This document shows positions 1 through 8,308 of a stretch of 64,000 bases of DNA, piece after piece. Position 1 is the stretch's first letter, and the number at the start of each line of letters is the position of its first letter. The DNA comes from an uncultured Eubacteriales bacterium (lineage in GTDB: Bacteria > Bacillota > Clostridia > Oscillospirales > Acutalibacteraceae). The notes under the pieces are model-generated. The model was given only the letters and a program-made list of their open reading frames with translations. It had not been told where the DNA came from and ran no database searches. Made by a program: the position numbers and the translations under genes. The stretch is from the NCBI GenBank assembly GCA_934486915.1, contig CAKSRC010000001.1:1-64000 (forward strand), in the 5' to 3' direction.

Positions 1-3000
1 TGATGCATCAGATGTATTTGAGGTATTGGATGAGTTAGAAGGATTGGAAGGATTAGAAGAATTAGAAGGATTAGATGGATTGGAAGGATTAGATGGATTA
101 GATGGATTAGATGGATTGGAAGGATTAGATGGGTTGGAAGGATTAGATGGATTGGAAGGGTTAGATGGATTGGAAGGGTTAGATGGATTAGATGGATTAG
201 ATGGATTAGATGGATTGGAAGGGTTAGAAGGATCATTCGAATATGCACTTACAGTGACCTGAGCAAATGTAACTATATTATGGGGATTTTCAATATCTGC
301 ATTAGTATTTATTGAGCCTTTAACTATGAAGCCTTGTTGAGCCTTATTGTTTTCATCATAGTTGGCGCTGGCAACGTCCCATGTAACAGTTGTATTATAT
401 ATATTTCCACCCTCAAGTAATACGATAACATTATTTGATAAGCCGAAAGCCTCGGCTGTTTTAGCGGTACCATTCGGAAGACCTGTTATGTCTGCTGGAT
501 TGGAAACGCTTTGTATCTTTCCGGGATTAATTTGTATTTCAATATTAGAAATTTTATTGTAGTCTTCGACTGGACCATTTTTACTTTCAGCTCTATAAGC
601 GCTTGCGAAGATTTTGCCTGAATGGAGGAATTCCAAATTACCGTTGTCATTAAATTTAGCTTTATCACTATTTCCTATATTAAAGAACAACGATAAAGTA
701 CTATCATGGTCTCCGCCTAGTACAAAATTTTCAAAATTGTCTTTTAATGCTGTGTCTCCGACGGAGGCAGTAGGAACATTATACCTAGCAGTCATTCTAC
801 CTATAGAGTTATAGGTGTCTTGAGTAGCTGTTTGCCATTGACTTATAAGAGTGCGATTTGATGAGGAATTTACAGAGGTTCTAGTTGAAGCATTTGTAGT
901 AGTTCCTTCTGCCGAAAGTACTTCATAATCAAATGTTTTTTTCGCAAATTCATTCTTTAGAATGATTTTTGGGCTGTTAGGTATTTTATTGAAAGCTGAT
1001 TTTCCAAGTGCCAATTTGCTCATTTCGATTGCAGTATGGTTAAAATCAACCCTTGATATAGATGAACAACTTAAGAATGCGGAATCTCCAATAGAAATGA
1101 GTGAATTTGGTAGTTCGATATCACCTAGATAGGAACAGCCAAAGAATGATTTAGTTCCTATAGAAGAAAGAGATGTTGAAAAAGTGACCTTTCCTAAGCT
1201 AATACAATTACTGAAAGCTTCATCTCCAATAGTTGTTAGCAAGTTAGGAAGTACAATATTTGTTAAACCGGAACATGAGGAAAAGGCTTTGTCTTTAATA
1301 GAGGTTAACGAACTTGGCAATGTGATGTTGGTTAATTGGTTACAGTTGCTAAAGGCTTCGACTCCTATTGAAGTAATAGAATTTGCTAGGGTTACGCTGC
1401 TTAAAGCATAGCAATTTAGAAAAGTACTGTCAGGTATAGTTTTGGTTCCTTCGGCAAATGTTACTGTTTTTAGATTGCGGCAGTTTTTAAAGATGCTTGT
1501 TCCGGTGGCCTCCGAGTTTAGTGCTCCTAAGATTTTTGCAGAAGTTAGGTTACTGCAACCCTCAAAGGCATTTTCGCCTATAGATGTAACTGTACTTGGT
1601 ATTTCTATGGATTTCAATTTGGTTAAGTCCTTGAAAGCATTCGCGCCTATTCTTGTAATATTTCCGCCAGTAAATACTATTGATTCTATTTCTGCTTTTT
1701 TAGATGCCCACGGAGAAGAGGTAGCATTATAATCAAACATATTGCCGTTTCCGGTGATTGTCAATGTTTTTGTTTCGGGGTCGTAATTTGAAGTTAGAGT
1801 AGAACCACATTTTGCCGTATTTGAATCTATAATTTGAACTTTAAATTCGGCTTTATCGTAACTTTCGTTCGAGTCGGTAACTTGAGCTGTAACAGTAAAT
1901 TCACCAATGGCCTTTGTTGTTATTATTTTACTGAAATCAAGCTTTCCATCAATTGTGATAGAATCGGAATTGATGCCATCCACATTACTATTACTATTTG
2001 TGATAGAATAAGTTCTTATAGTTTTGGGAGTTCCTCCTTTAGTTGAAACTTGAACTTCAGTTTTTGGGATAGCGTTTGGTATAGTCGATGCTCCATGATC
2101 ATAAGAACTTTCTAAGCCTTGTATTTGCAATGGGAAAATTATATAGTCGTTGTTTTTACTTGGACACTTGAGTTTAAATGCATCCTTAACATCTTCTGAA
2201 TCAAATATAAAATAAGCAGATGTTGGAAAGGAGGTTGCGTGGATTGCATTGGAATCCATTGCTGATATATCTTTAAGTTCATGTTTAAAGTAAACTTTTT
2301 TTAGAGTACTTGAATTAAATGCACCGTCAGAAATAGACCTTACCGAAGAAGGAAGGGTTACTTCGGTAATGATAGTCCCATCAAATGCGTTATCTCCAAT
2401 TGAGTTAATACCATTAGATAGAGTTATTGATGATAAGCTTGTACACCCTTTAAAAGCATGGAGGCCTATGGAATTAACTTTACTGGGTATCTTAACAGAT
2501 TTTAAGTTTTTGACATTACAAAACGCTATCTGCTCTATAGCTTGGAGAGATTCTGGGAAATTTACTTTGATTTCCTGACTACTGGAATTACCAAATTCAT
2601 AAAATGCTTTGGAGTTAATATATGTCAAACGTTCCGGAAGATTAAGTGTAAAGCCGTCGGAACCCTCGATATTGACACCATAAAAGGCATTTTCTCCTAT
2701 AGCACTGATATAGGCATTATCGTTAATTCCACTAAAGGTTATACTTTTTATGCCTTTCCATTCCTTAAAGGGGGAGGAAGAGTCATAACTGCTGTGCCAT
2801 AGCTCTTGTGCCCCAGCATCCGATTTTATTTTAATATCTAGAACACCGTCATCATATAATGTGGCAGTTATGGAATCCAGATCAGGATACCCCACATTTG
2901 CTGTTTTTAAGGCTACTGCTGCAGCATCTGCAGGAGGTTGCTTGTTTTGAAATATAATTACCGAGAGGGAGATTACGGCTACAAGGGTCAATGCAACTAT

Positions 3001-3081
3001 TTTGGTGCCTAGTTTATACATTTTTAATTTACGAAGATACTTGTGTTTATATTTGCGTTTCTTGGTGTAAAATTTCGACAT
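1..3081 (-). CDS. BspA-type leucine-rich-repeat surface protein (3' truncated by window)
   Basis: The frame opens at ATG 3081 behind an AGGAGG site at 3090-3095 and is still open at base 1, so at least 1027 residues are present and the C-terminus is missing. A very basic N-terminus (about residues 1-26) precedes one hydrophobic segment (27-44), a signal or membrane anchor. Two blocks of LRR_5/BspA repeats follow (about 75-320 and 447-694), recognisable by recurring 'SIGxxAFxxCxxLxxIxLPxSL' patterns. Between them sits a cadherin/Ig-like stretch. A Big_4-like Ig domain lies at about 840-940 (contains VTWD). The visible end is an Asn-Pro-Ser repeat. This architecture is typical of secreted adhesins that bind host or bacterial surfaces; ligand unknown. 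No sortase motif can be seen because the end is off-window. Confidence 0.9.
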   Translation of the reverse strand, partial: MSKFYTKKRKYKHKYLRKLKMYKLGTKIVALTLVAVISLSVIIFQNKQPPADAAAVALKTANVGYPDLDSITATLYDDGVLDIKIKSDAGAQELWHSSYDSSSPFKEWKGIKSITFSGINDNAYISAIGENAFYGVNIEGSDGFTLNLPERLTYINSKAFYEFGNSSSQEIKVNFPESLQAIEQIAFCNVKNLKSVKIPSKVNSIGLHAFKGCTSLSSITLSNGINSIGDNAFDGTIITEVTLPSSVRSISDGAFNSSTLKKVYFKHELKDISAMDSNAIHATSFPTSAYFIFDSEDVKDAFKLKCPSKNNDYIIFPLQIQGLESSYDHGASTIPNAIPKTEVQVSTKGGTPKTIRTYSITNSNSNVDGINSDSITIDGKLDFSKIITTKAIGEFTVTAQVTDSNESYDKAEFKVQIIDSNTAKCGSTLTSNYDPETKTLTITGNGNMFDYNATSSPWASKKAEIESIVFTGGNITRIGANAFKDLTKLKSIEIPSTVTSIGENAFEGCSNLTSAKILGALNSEATGTSIFKNCRNLKTVTFAEGTKTIPDSTFLNCYALSSVTLANSITSIGVEAFSNCNQLTNITLPSSLTSIKDKAFSSCSGLTNIVLPNLLTTIGDEAFSNCISLGKVTFSTSLSSIGTKSFFGCSYLGDIELPNSLISIGDSAFLSCSSISRVDFNHTAIEMSKLALGKSAFNKIPNSPKIILKNEFAKKTFDYEVLSAEGTTTNASTRTSVNSSSNRTLISQWQTATQDTYNSIGRMTARYNVPTASVGDTALKDNFENFVLGGDHDSTLSLFFNIGNSDKAKFNDNGNLEFLHSGKIFASAYRAESKNGPVEDYNKISNIEIQINPGKIQSVSNPADITGLPNGTAKTAEAFGLSNNVIVLLEGGNIYNTTVTWDVASANYDENNKAQQGFIVKGSINTNADIENPHNIVTFAQVTVSAYSNDPSNPSNPSNPSNPSNPSNPSNPSNPSNPSNPSNPSNPSNPSNPSNPSNPSNPSNPSNSSNPSNPSNSSNTSNTSDAS
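41..229 (-). repeat. 9-bp tandem repeat encoding (Asn-Pro-Ser)n
   Basis: Twenty-one consecutive 9-base units (plus-strand variants of GGATTAGAT and GGATTGGAA) lie in phase with the LRR gene and read Asn-Pro-Ser on the minus strand, about residues 950-1016. Flanking codons degenerate to Asn/Ser/Thr-rich sequence toward base 1. The alternating GAT/GAA and TTA/TTG third positions show the array grew by unit duplication. Likely an extended wall-spanning spacer and a site of slippage length variation. Confidence 0.95.
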
Positions 3082-3124
3082 AATATAAACCTCCTTAATA
3101 ATATACATATATTTTCTTACACTA

Positions 3125-3153
3125 AGTATATAACATATGTAGACAAAAATCAA
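3125..3153 (-). promoter_or_regulatory. sigma-A promoter for the LRR surface protein
   Basis: On the minus strand TTGATT (3148-3153), 17-base spacer, TATACT (3125-3130). It gives an untranslated leader of about 35-40 bases before ATG 3081. Confidence 0.6.
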
Positions 3154-3254
3154 TGACTTTATATGACAGGTTTAGATTAATTTTTCATGTAGAATATACC
3201 ATTAGGTTAGTTGTTACATTAAATATTAAGGACACATTTAGTTAACAATGTGGA

Positions 3255-3283
3255 TTGACAATAATTTATGTTAGTACGATAAT
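3255..3283 (+). promoter_or_regulatory. sigma-A promoter for acn-icd
   Basis: TTGACA (3255-3260), 17-base spacer, GATAAT (3278-3283). Start of transcription would be near 3290, about 29 bases before the aconitase start. Confidence 0.7.
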
Positions 3284-3318
3284 AATATCAATACATTTAT
3301 CAAAAGGAGGAGTTTATT

Positions 3319-5253
3319 TTGGGTTATACATTGTCTCAAAAAATAATTAAATCTCACTTAGTAAGTGGTACTATGGAAGTAGGTAATGAAATAGGGCTAA
3401 AAATAGATCAAACTCTCACCCAGGATGCAACGGGAACCATGGCATATCTTGAGTTTGAGACTATGGGAATTAATAGAGTAAAGACGGAAAAAAGTGTTGC
3501 TTATATAGATCACAATACACTGCAGTCGGGTTTTGAAAACGCAGATGATCATAGGTTTATACAGTCTATTGCTAAAAAATATGGTATATATTTCTCAAGA
3601 CCCGGAAATGGCATTTGCCATCAAGTTCATCTTGAACGCTTTGGGAAGCCGGGAAAGACTCTTATAGGTTCAGACAGTCACACACCGACAGGAGGGGGAA
3701 TAGGAATGCTTTCTATAGGTGCAGGGGGAATGGATGTTGCTGTAGCTATGGGGGGAGGAGCATACTATATAACCATGCCTAAAATAGTATCCATAAGACT
3801 TCATGGGAAGTTAAGACCATTTGTTTCTGCAAAGGATATTATATTGGAAGTTTTAAGGATAATGTCCGTCAAGGGTGGCGTAGGGAAAATAATAGAATAT
3901 TCAGGAGACGGCATAAAGTCTCTTACGGTTCCTCAAAGAGCTACTATTACCAATATGGGTGCTGAACTTGGGGCTACAACTTCTATTTTCCCTTCTGACG
4001 AGATAACCTATGAATTTTTGAAGGCGCAAGATAGAAGTGGAGACTTTATAGAGCTAAAAGCTGATGATTATGCTCAATATGATGAAATTATAGATATAAA
4101 CTTAGATGAGCTTTCACCCATGGCTGCTTGCCCTCACAGTCCTGATAATGTTAAAAAAGTAAAGGAAATAGGACCTATAAAGGTAGATCAAGTTTGCATA
4201 GGTTCATGCACAAATTCATCTTACACGGATTTAATGACAGTGGCATCTATTTTAAAAAATAAAACTGTCCATCCTGATGTTAGTCTATCAATAGCTCCCG
4301 GATCTAAGCAGGTTTACAATATGCTTGCAAGGAATGGGGCGCTTGCAGACCTTATAGCAGCGGGAGCAAGGATATTGGAATGTGCTTGTGGACCTTGTAT
4401 CGGCATGGGACAGTCACCAAATTCTAAGGGAATATCACTTAGAACCTTTAATAGAAATTTTGAGGGGAGATCCGGAACAAGGGACGGTCAAATTTATCTT
4501 GTTAGCCCGGAAACTGCAGCGCTCTCTGCTATAAACGGGGTTCTTTCGGATCCTACCACCATTGTAAAAGAAACATTTATTAATATGCCTGAACAATTTT
4601 TGATAAATGACAATATGATTATACCCCCGGCAAATGAGAAAGAGGCTTCAAAGGTTGAAATATTAAGAGGTCCAAATATTAAGCCTTTCCCAATTAGCAA
4701 GCCTATAGAAGAAAGTATAAATTCCAAGGTTTTATTAAAAGTACAGGATAATATAACGACAGACCATATAATGCCGGCAGGAGCTAAGATATTGCCTTAT
4801 CGCTCAAATATTCCTTATCTTTCAAAATTTTGTTTTAATGTGTGCGATCAAAACTTCTATGAAAGATGTAAACAAGAAGGAAGCGGAATTATAGTAGGAG
4901 GCGAAAATTACGGTCAAGGCTCTTCAAGAGAACACGCTGCGTTGGTACCTTTGTATTTGGGAATAAAGGCAGTAATAGTAAAATCATTTGCAAGAATCCA
5001 TTGTGCAAATTTGGTAAATGCGGGAATACTACCTCTTGTATTTAAAAATCCTGATGACTACGATACAATAGATCAAATGGATGATTTGGAATTTGTTGAT
5101 TTAAAATCAGCACTTAAAGGCGATGGTGTTATAAGGACTAAAAATATAACCAAAGGTATAGAATATGAGGTTGAGGCACCTTTAAGTAGAAGACAAAAAG
5201 ATATAATTATGGCCGGCGGTCTTTTGTCTTATACAAAAATAAATTCAAAGTAG
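3319..5253 (+). CDS. acn: aconitate hydratase
   Basis: Interconverts citrate and isocitrate in the cytoplasm using a [4Fe-4S] cluster. It is 644 residues, the length of the shorter bacterial/mitochondrial-type aconitases. The N-terminal catalytic domains contain the cluster ligands: Cys297 in IGSCTNSS and Cys357/Cys360 in CACGPCIG. The C-terminal swivel domain has the conserved GGENYGQGSSREHAA motif. Translation starts at TTG 3319, 6 bases after AGGAGGAG (3305-3312); no ATG gives a better fit. The stop codon lies inside the icd ribosome binding site, so the two genes form a tight operon driven from the 3255 promoter. No citrate synthase gene is visible here. Confidence 0.96.
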   Translation: MGYTLSQKIIKSHLVSGTMEVGNEIGLKIDQTLTQDATGTMAYLEFETMGINRVKTEKSVAYIDHNTLQSGFENADDHRFIQSIAKKYGIYFSRPGNGICHQVHLERFGKPGKTLIGSDSHTPTGGGIGMLSIGAGGMDVAVAMGGGAYYITMPKIVSIRLHGKLRPFVSAKDIILEVLRIMSVKGGVGKIIEYSGDGIKSLTVPQRATITNMGAELGATTSIFPSDEITYEFLKAQDRSGDFIELKADDYAQYDEIIDINLDELSPMAACPHSPDNVKKVKEIGPIKVDQVCIGSCTNSSYTDLMTVASILKNKTVHPDVSLSIAPGSKQVYNMLARNGALADLIAAGARILECACGPCIGMGQSPNSKGISLRTFNRNFEGRSGTRDGQIYLVSPETAALSAINGVLSDPTTIVKETFINMPEQFLINDNMIIPPANEKEASKVEILRGPNIKPFPISKPIEESINSKVLLKVQDNITTDHIMPAGAKILPYRSNIPYLSKFCFNVCDQNFYERCKQEGSGIIVGGENYGQGSSREHAALVPLYLGIKAVIVKSFARIHCANLVNAGILPLVFKNPDDYDTIDQMDDLEFVDLKSALKGDGVIRTKNITKGIEYEVEAPLSRRQKDIIMAGGLLSYTKINSK

Positions 5254-5262
5254 GAGGTAAGT

Positions 5263-6477
5263 ATGGATAATAAAATTAAAATGAAAACTCCATTAGTTGA
5301 GATGGATGGAGACGAAATGACTAGGATTATATGGAAGCAAATAAAAGATATTTTAATTACTCCATATGTAGATTTAAAAACAGAATATTATGATCTTGGC
5401 CTTGAAAATAGAGAAAAGACCAAGGATCAAGTTACCATAGATTCTGCAATGGCTACAAAGAAATATGGAGTAGCCGTAAAATGCGCAACAATAACCCCAA
5501 ATGCTCAAAGGGTGAAAGAATACAATTTAAGTCAGATGTGGAAGTCTCCTAACGGGACTATAAGGCAAATTTTAGATGGGACAGTTTTTAGAACACCCAT
5601 ATTGGTTAAGGGTATAAATCCTTTTATACCAACTTGGACAATGCCTATTACAATTGCAAGGCATGCTTACGCTGATGTGTATAAAAATACTGAAATGGTA
5701 GTTGATAAGGGCTGTAAAGCTGAGCTTGTAGTGACAGATCAAGATGGAAAGGAAAATAGGGAACTTATCCACAATTTTGAGTCTAAAGGTATTATTCAAG
5801 GAATTCATAACCTTGATAAAAGTATTGAGGGCTTTGCAAGATCATGCTTTAATTATGCATTAGAGACAAAAAAAGATCTTTGGTTTGCTACCAAAGATAC
5901 GATATCAAAAAAATATGACCATAGATTTAAAGATATTTTCCAAGAAATTTTTGAAAGTGAGTATAAGGACAAGTTTGATAAGGCAGGGATAGAGTATTTC
6001 TATACTTTGATAGATGATGCAGTAGCAAGAGTTATACGCTCAAAGGGCGGATATATTTGGGCCTGCAAGAATTATGACGGCGATGTTATGTCAGATATGA
6101 TAGCAACTGCTTTTGGAAGCCTTGCGATGATGACATCAGTTTTGGTTTCAAACGATGGTATATATGAATATGAAGCAGCGCACGGTACAGTACAAAGGCA
6201 CTATTATAAGTACCTAAAGGGAGAAAAGACATCCACTAATTCAATGGCTACCCTTTTTGCTTGGACGGGTGCACTTAAAAAAAGAGGGGAGCTTGACAAT
6301 ATTCCGGAACTGGTAAATTTCGCAGAAAAATTGGAGAAGGCCTCAATAAGTACAATAGAATCCGGAATAATGACAGGAGATTTAGCCCTTCTTTCTAATA
6401 TACAAAATAAACGTGTAGTAGATACGGAAACATTTTTAAAGGAAATAAATGAGTATTTTAAGAAGATCAATAAATAA
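5263..6477 (+). CDS. icd: NADP-dependent isocitrate dehydrogenase (eukaryotic-like homodimeric class)
   Basis: Oxidatively decarboxylates isocitrate to 2-oxoglutarate with NADPH production, supplying the carbon skeleton for glutamate. It is 404 residues and begins [15 protein letters not shown] after five residues, which is the signature of the homodimeric type II family shared with eukaryotes rather than the E. coli Icd type. The substrate-binding SPNGTIR motif is near residue 94. It starts 9 bases after the aconitase stop with GGAGG in the gap. A bidirectional hairpin follows the stop. With acn and glnA next door this looks like a glutamate/glutamine synthesis locus rather than a full TCA cycle. 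Confidence 0.96.
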   Translation: MDNKIKMKTPLVEMDGDEMTRIIWKQIKDILITPYVDLKTEYYDLGLENREKTKDQVTIDSAMATKKYGVAVKCATITPNAQRVKEYNLSQMWKSPNGTIRQILDGTVFRTPILVKGINPFIPTWTMPITIARHAYADVYKNTEMVVDKGCKAELVVTDQDGKENRELIHNFESKGIIQGIHNLDKSIEGFARSCFNYALETKKDLWFATKDTISKKYDHRFKDIFQEIFESEYKDKFDKAGIEYFYTLIDDAVARVIRSKGGYIWACKNYDGDVMSDMIATAFGSLAMMTSVLVSNDGIYEYEAAHGTVQRHYYKYLKGEKTSTNSMATLFAWTGALKKRGELDNIPELVNFAEKLEKASISTIESGIMTGDLALLSNIQNKRVVDTETFLKEINEYFKKINK

Positions 6478-6665
6478 AAAGAAACCCCGTCGAGAAAAGA
6501 TAATCGAACTCGACGGGGTTAATATAATTAAAAGGAAGTACATAAAATCAAGGAGGTTTGAAAAAAATAATTAGTTTTAGGACTGCGGAAGTTAGAAAGA
6601 ATTATTACAGGGCTAAAATGTAATACGGCAGTGTACATATCACATTTAACTAATAATTTCTTTCT
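6473..6665 (-). ncRNA. candidate small regulatory RNA antisense-oriented between icd and glnA
   Basis: A leftward promoter (6672-6700) and the U-rich side of the icd terminator bracket about 190 bases with no convincing coding frame; the best ATG frame (36 codons) lacks a ribosome binding site. The 5' part folds into a long hairpin: bases 6668-6651 pair with 6607-6591 over 17 bp with one bulge, with an inner AAAUGU/ACAUUU helix. It is followed by an unstructured pyrimidine-rich stretch holding AAACCUCCUU (complement of 6550-6559) plus two CUUCC motifs, resembling the C-rich seed regions of Gram-positive sRNAs that bind Shine-Dalgarno sequences. Inference only; no known family recognised. Confidence 0.5.
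6483..6520. terminator. bidirectional intrinsic terminator after icd
   Basis: Perfect 12-bp inverted repeat AACCCCGTCGAG (6483-6494) / CTCGACGGGGTT (6509-6520) with a 14-base loop. The better U-tract is on the minus strand (TCTTTTTATTT reading leftwards), so it can serve icd and the leftward candidate sRNA. Confidence 0.85.
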
Positions 6666-6671
6666 AACTAC

Positions 6672-6700
6672 ATATTAGCACTACATTTTATGTTTGTCAA
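6672..6700 (-). promoter_or_regulatory. leftward sigma-A promoter of the candidate sRNA
   Basis: On the minus strand TTGACA (6695-6700), exact 17-base spacer, TAATAT (6672-6677) preceded by an extended TGC. No protein gene lies downstream in this direction before icd's own terminator. Confidence 0.6.
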
Positions 6701-6779
6701 CATTTTATCAAAAATATCTTTTATATTATTAATTTTTTAGCAGTAACAATTTTACCTTTATTGTTGAGCGATACAAATA

Positions 6780-6809
6780 GTTATAGTTATAACATAAATT
6801 GCGATACAT
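6780..6809 (+). promoter_or_regulatory. possible operator region upstream of glnA
   Basis: Inverted repeat GTTATA-GT-TATAAC (6780-6793) lies between two copies of GCGATACA (6768-6775 and 6801-6808). It is 60-75 bases upstream of the glnA promoter. The binding protein is unknown; nitrogen control of glnA is usual in Bacillota but this is not a recognisable GlnR site. Confidence 0.3.
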
Positions 6810-6854
6810 CTATTATAATATATTAAAAGTATGTTTTTATAGCCAATAAAAATA

Positions 6855-6883
6855 TTGATAAACAATTTTATAAGTGATATTAT
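6855..6883 (+). promoter_or_regulatory. sigma-A promoter for glnA
   Basis: TTGATA (6855-6860), 17-base spacer, TATTAT (6878-6883). Transcription would start near 6890, leaving a very short leader, so a riboswitch in the glnA mRNA is unlikely from this promoter. Confidence 0.65.
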
Positions 6884-6916
6884 AAAAGAATATTGTTTAT
6901 TAAAAGGAGGACATCA

Positions 6917-8248
6917 ATGACTAATAATCATTATACAGAGGATGATATTTTTAGAATAGTTGAGGAGGAAGGGGTTAGATTTATAAGGCTCCAATTTACT
7001 GACATTTTTGGATTTTGCAAGAATGTAGCTATTACGAGAAGTCAACTTGAAAAGGCGTTAAATAATAAATGTATGTTTGATGGATCTTCAATAGAGGGTT
7101 TTGTGAGAATTGAAGAATCTGATATGTATTTGCATCCGGACTTAAATACTTTTATGATTTATCCATGGGGATCTTCGAAAGTAGCAAGACTTATTTGTGA
7201 TGTATATACTCCTGAGGATGAACCGTTTGAGGGGGACCCAAGAGGAATACTAAAGAGAACTATTAAAGAGGCCGAGAGAATGGGATTTACATTTAACGTA
7301 GGGCCTGAATGTGAGTTTTTCCTTTTTCAAACAAATGAAGAGGGTAAGGCAACTACTAAAACAATAGATAATGGAAGCTATTTTGAATTGGGTCCTGTAG
7401 ATAAAGGCGAAGAAGCAAGAAGAGATATTTGTATAACCCTTGAAGACATGGGATTTGAGATAGAAGCTTCTCATCACGAGTGTGCGCCGGGTCAGCATGA
7501 AATAGATTTTAAATACAGTGACGCATTAAACGCTGCAGACAATATAATTACATTTAAATTGGCAGTAAAATCTATAGCAGATAAACATAATTTGCACGCA
7601 ACTTTTATGCCCAAACCTATTTTTGGGAAGGCAGGCTCGGGGATGCATATAAATATGTCTCTTGAGAGAGAAGGTAAAAATGTTTTTTACGATGAGTCTG
7701 ACCCAAATGGCCTAAGTCAAATTGCATATAATTTTATAGCGGGAATTATGAAACACGCTAAAGGTCTTGCGGGTATTACAAACCCTCTTGTGAATTCTTA
7801 TAAAAGATTAACTCCAGGATTTGAAGCGCCGGTTTATATAGCATGGTCAACAAGAAACCGCAGCCCGCTTTTAAGAATCCCGGCATCAAGAGGATTAGGT
7901 ACAAGGGTTGAGCTTAGAAATCCTGATCCATCTGCAAACCCATATTTGGTTTTGGCAGTTTGCCTTGCAGCAGGTTTAGAGGGAATTCGTGAAAATCTTC
8001 AGCCACCTGCCCCGGTCGACAGTAATGTTTTTGATCTTACTGATGATGAACGTGAGGCCATGGGAATTGAAAGTATGCCCCAAGATTTATCAAGAGCTAT
8101 AAGAGATATGAAGCGAGATAGCCTCATAAATCAAACTTTAGGCAGCCACGCCTTCTTGAAGTACATATTGTGTAAGCAGGAAGAGTGGGCCGAGTATAGG
8201 CATCAAGTCACAAGATGGGAAATTGAAAATTATTTAAGAAGATATTAA
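6917..8248 (+). CDS. glnA: glutamine synthetase type I
   Basis: ATP-dependent ligation of ammonia to glutamate, a cytoplasmic dodecamer. From ATG 6917 it is 443 residues, matching the GSI-alpha class of Bacillota (444 in B. subtilis). The upstream in-frame TTG at 6893 is rejected because it precedes the AAGGAGG site at 6904-6910. The N-terminal FTDIFGFCKNV, MFDGSSIEGF, GPECEFFLF, HHECAPGQHEIDF, GSGMHINMS and NRSPLLRIPA motifs are all present. The adenylylation-site sequence of enteric GS is absent, so control is probably feedback or transcriptional. It uses the 2-oxoglutarate-derived glutamate implied by the preceding acn-icd operon. Confidence 0.97.
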   Translation: MTNNHYTEDDIFRIVEEEGVRFIRLQFTDIFGFCKNVAITRSQLEKALNNKCMFDGSSIEGFVRIEESDMYLHPDLNTFMIYPWGSSKVARLICDVYTPEDEPFEGDPRGILKRTIKEAERMGFTFNVGPECEFFLFQTNEEGKATTKTIDNGSYFELGPVDKGEEARRDICITLEDMGFEIEASHHECAPGQHEIDFKYSDALNAADNIITFKLAVKSIADKHNLHATFMPKPIFGKAGSGMHINMSLEREGKNVFYDESDPNGLSQIAYNFIAGIMKHAKGLAGITNPLVNSYKRLTPGFEAPVYIAWSTRNRSPLLRIPASRGLGTRVELRNPDPSANPYLVLAVCLAAGLEGIRENLQPPAPVDSNVFDLTDDEREAMGIESMPQDLSRAIRDMKRDSLINQTLGSHAFLKYILCKQEEWAEYRHQVTRWEIENYLRRY

Positions 8249-8308
8249 GTTGTCTGCATAGTGGTTCTTTTTTCGGCATAAGATTAATTATCAACGGAGG
8301 TGCCGAAT

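Noticed and set aside
26..262. Plus-strand 78-codon frame rich in Gly-Leu-Asp/Glu
   Set aside because: It is the complement of the Asn-Pro-Ser repeat inside the LRR gene, with no ribosome binding site; an artefact of the 9-base periodicity.
6550..6623. Short plus-strand ORF after AAGGAGG between icd and glnA
   Set aside because: The TTG is only one base from the AAGGAGG and no other start is well spaced; the motif is better explained as the complement of the sRNA's C-rich segment.
6591..6668. Possible miniature transposable element
   Set aside because: It has imperfect terminal inverted repeats, but no target-site duplication is seen and no second copy occurs in the window.
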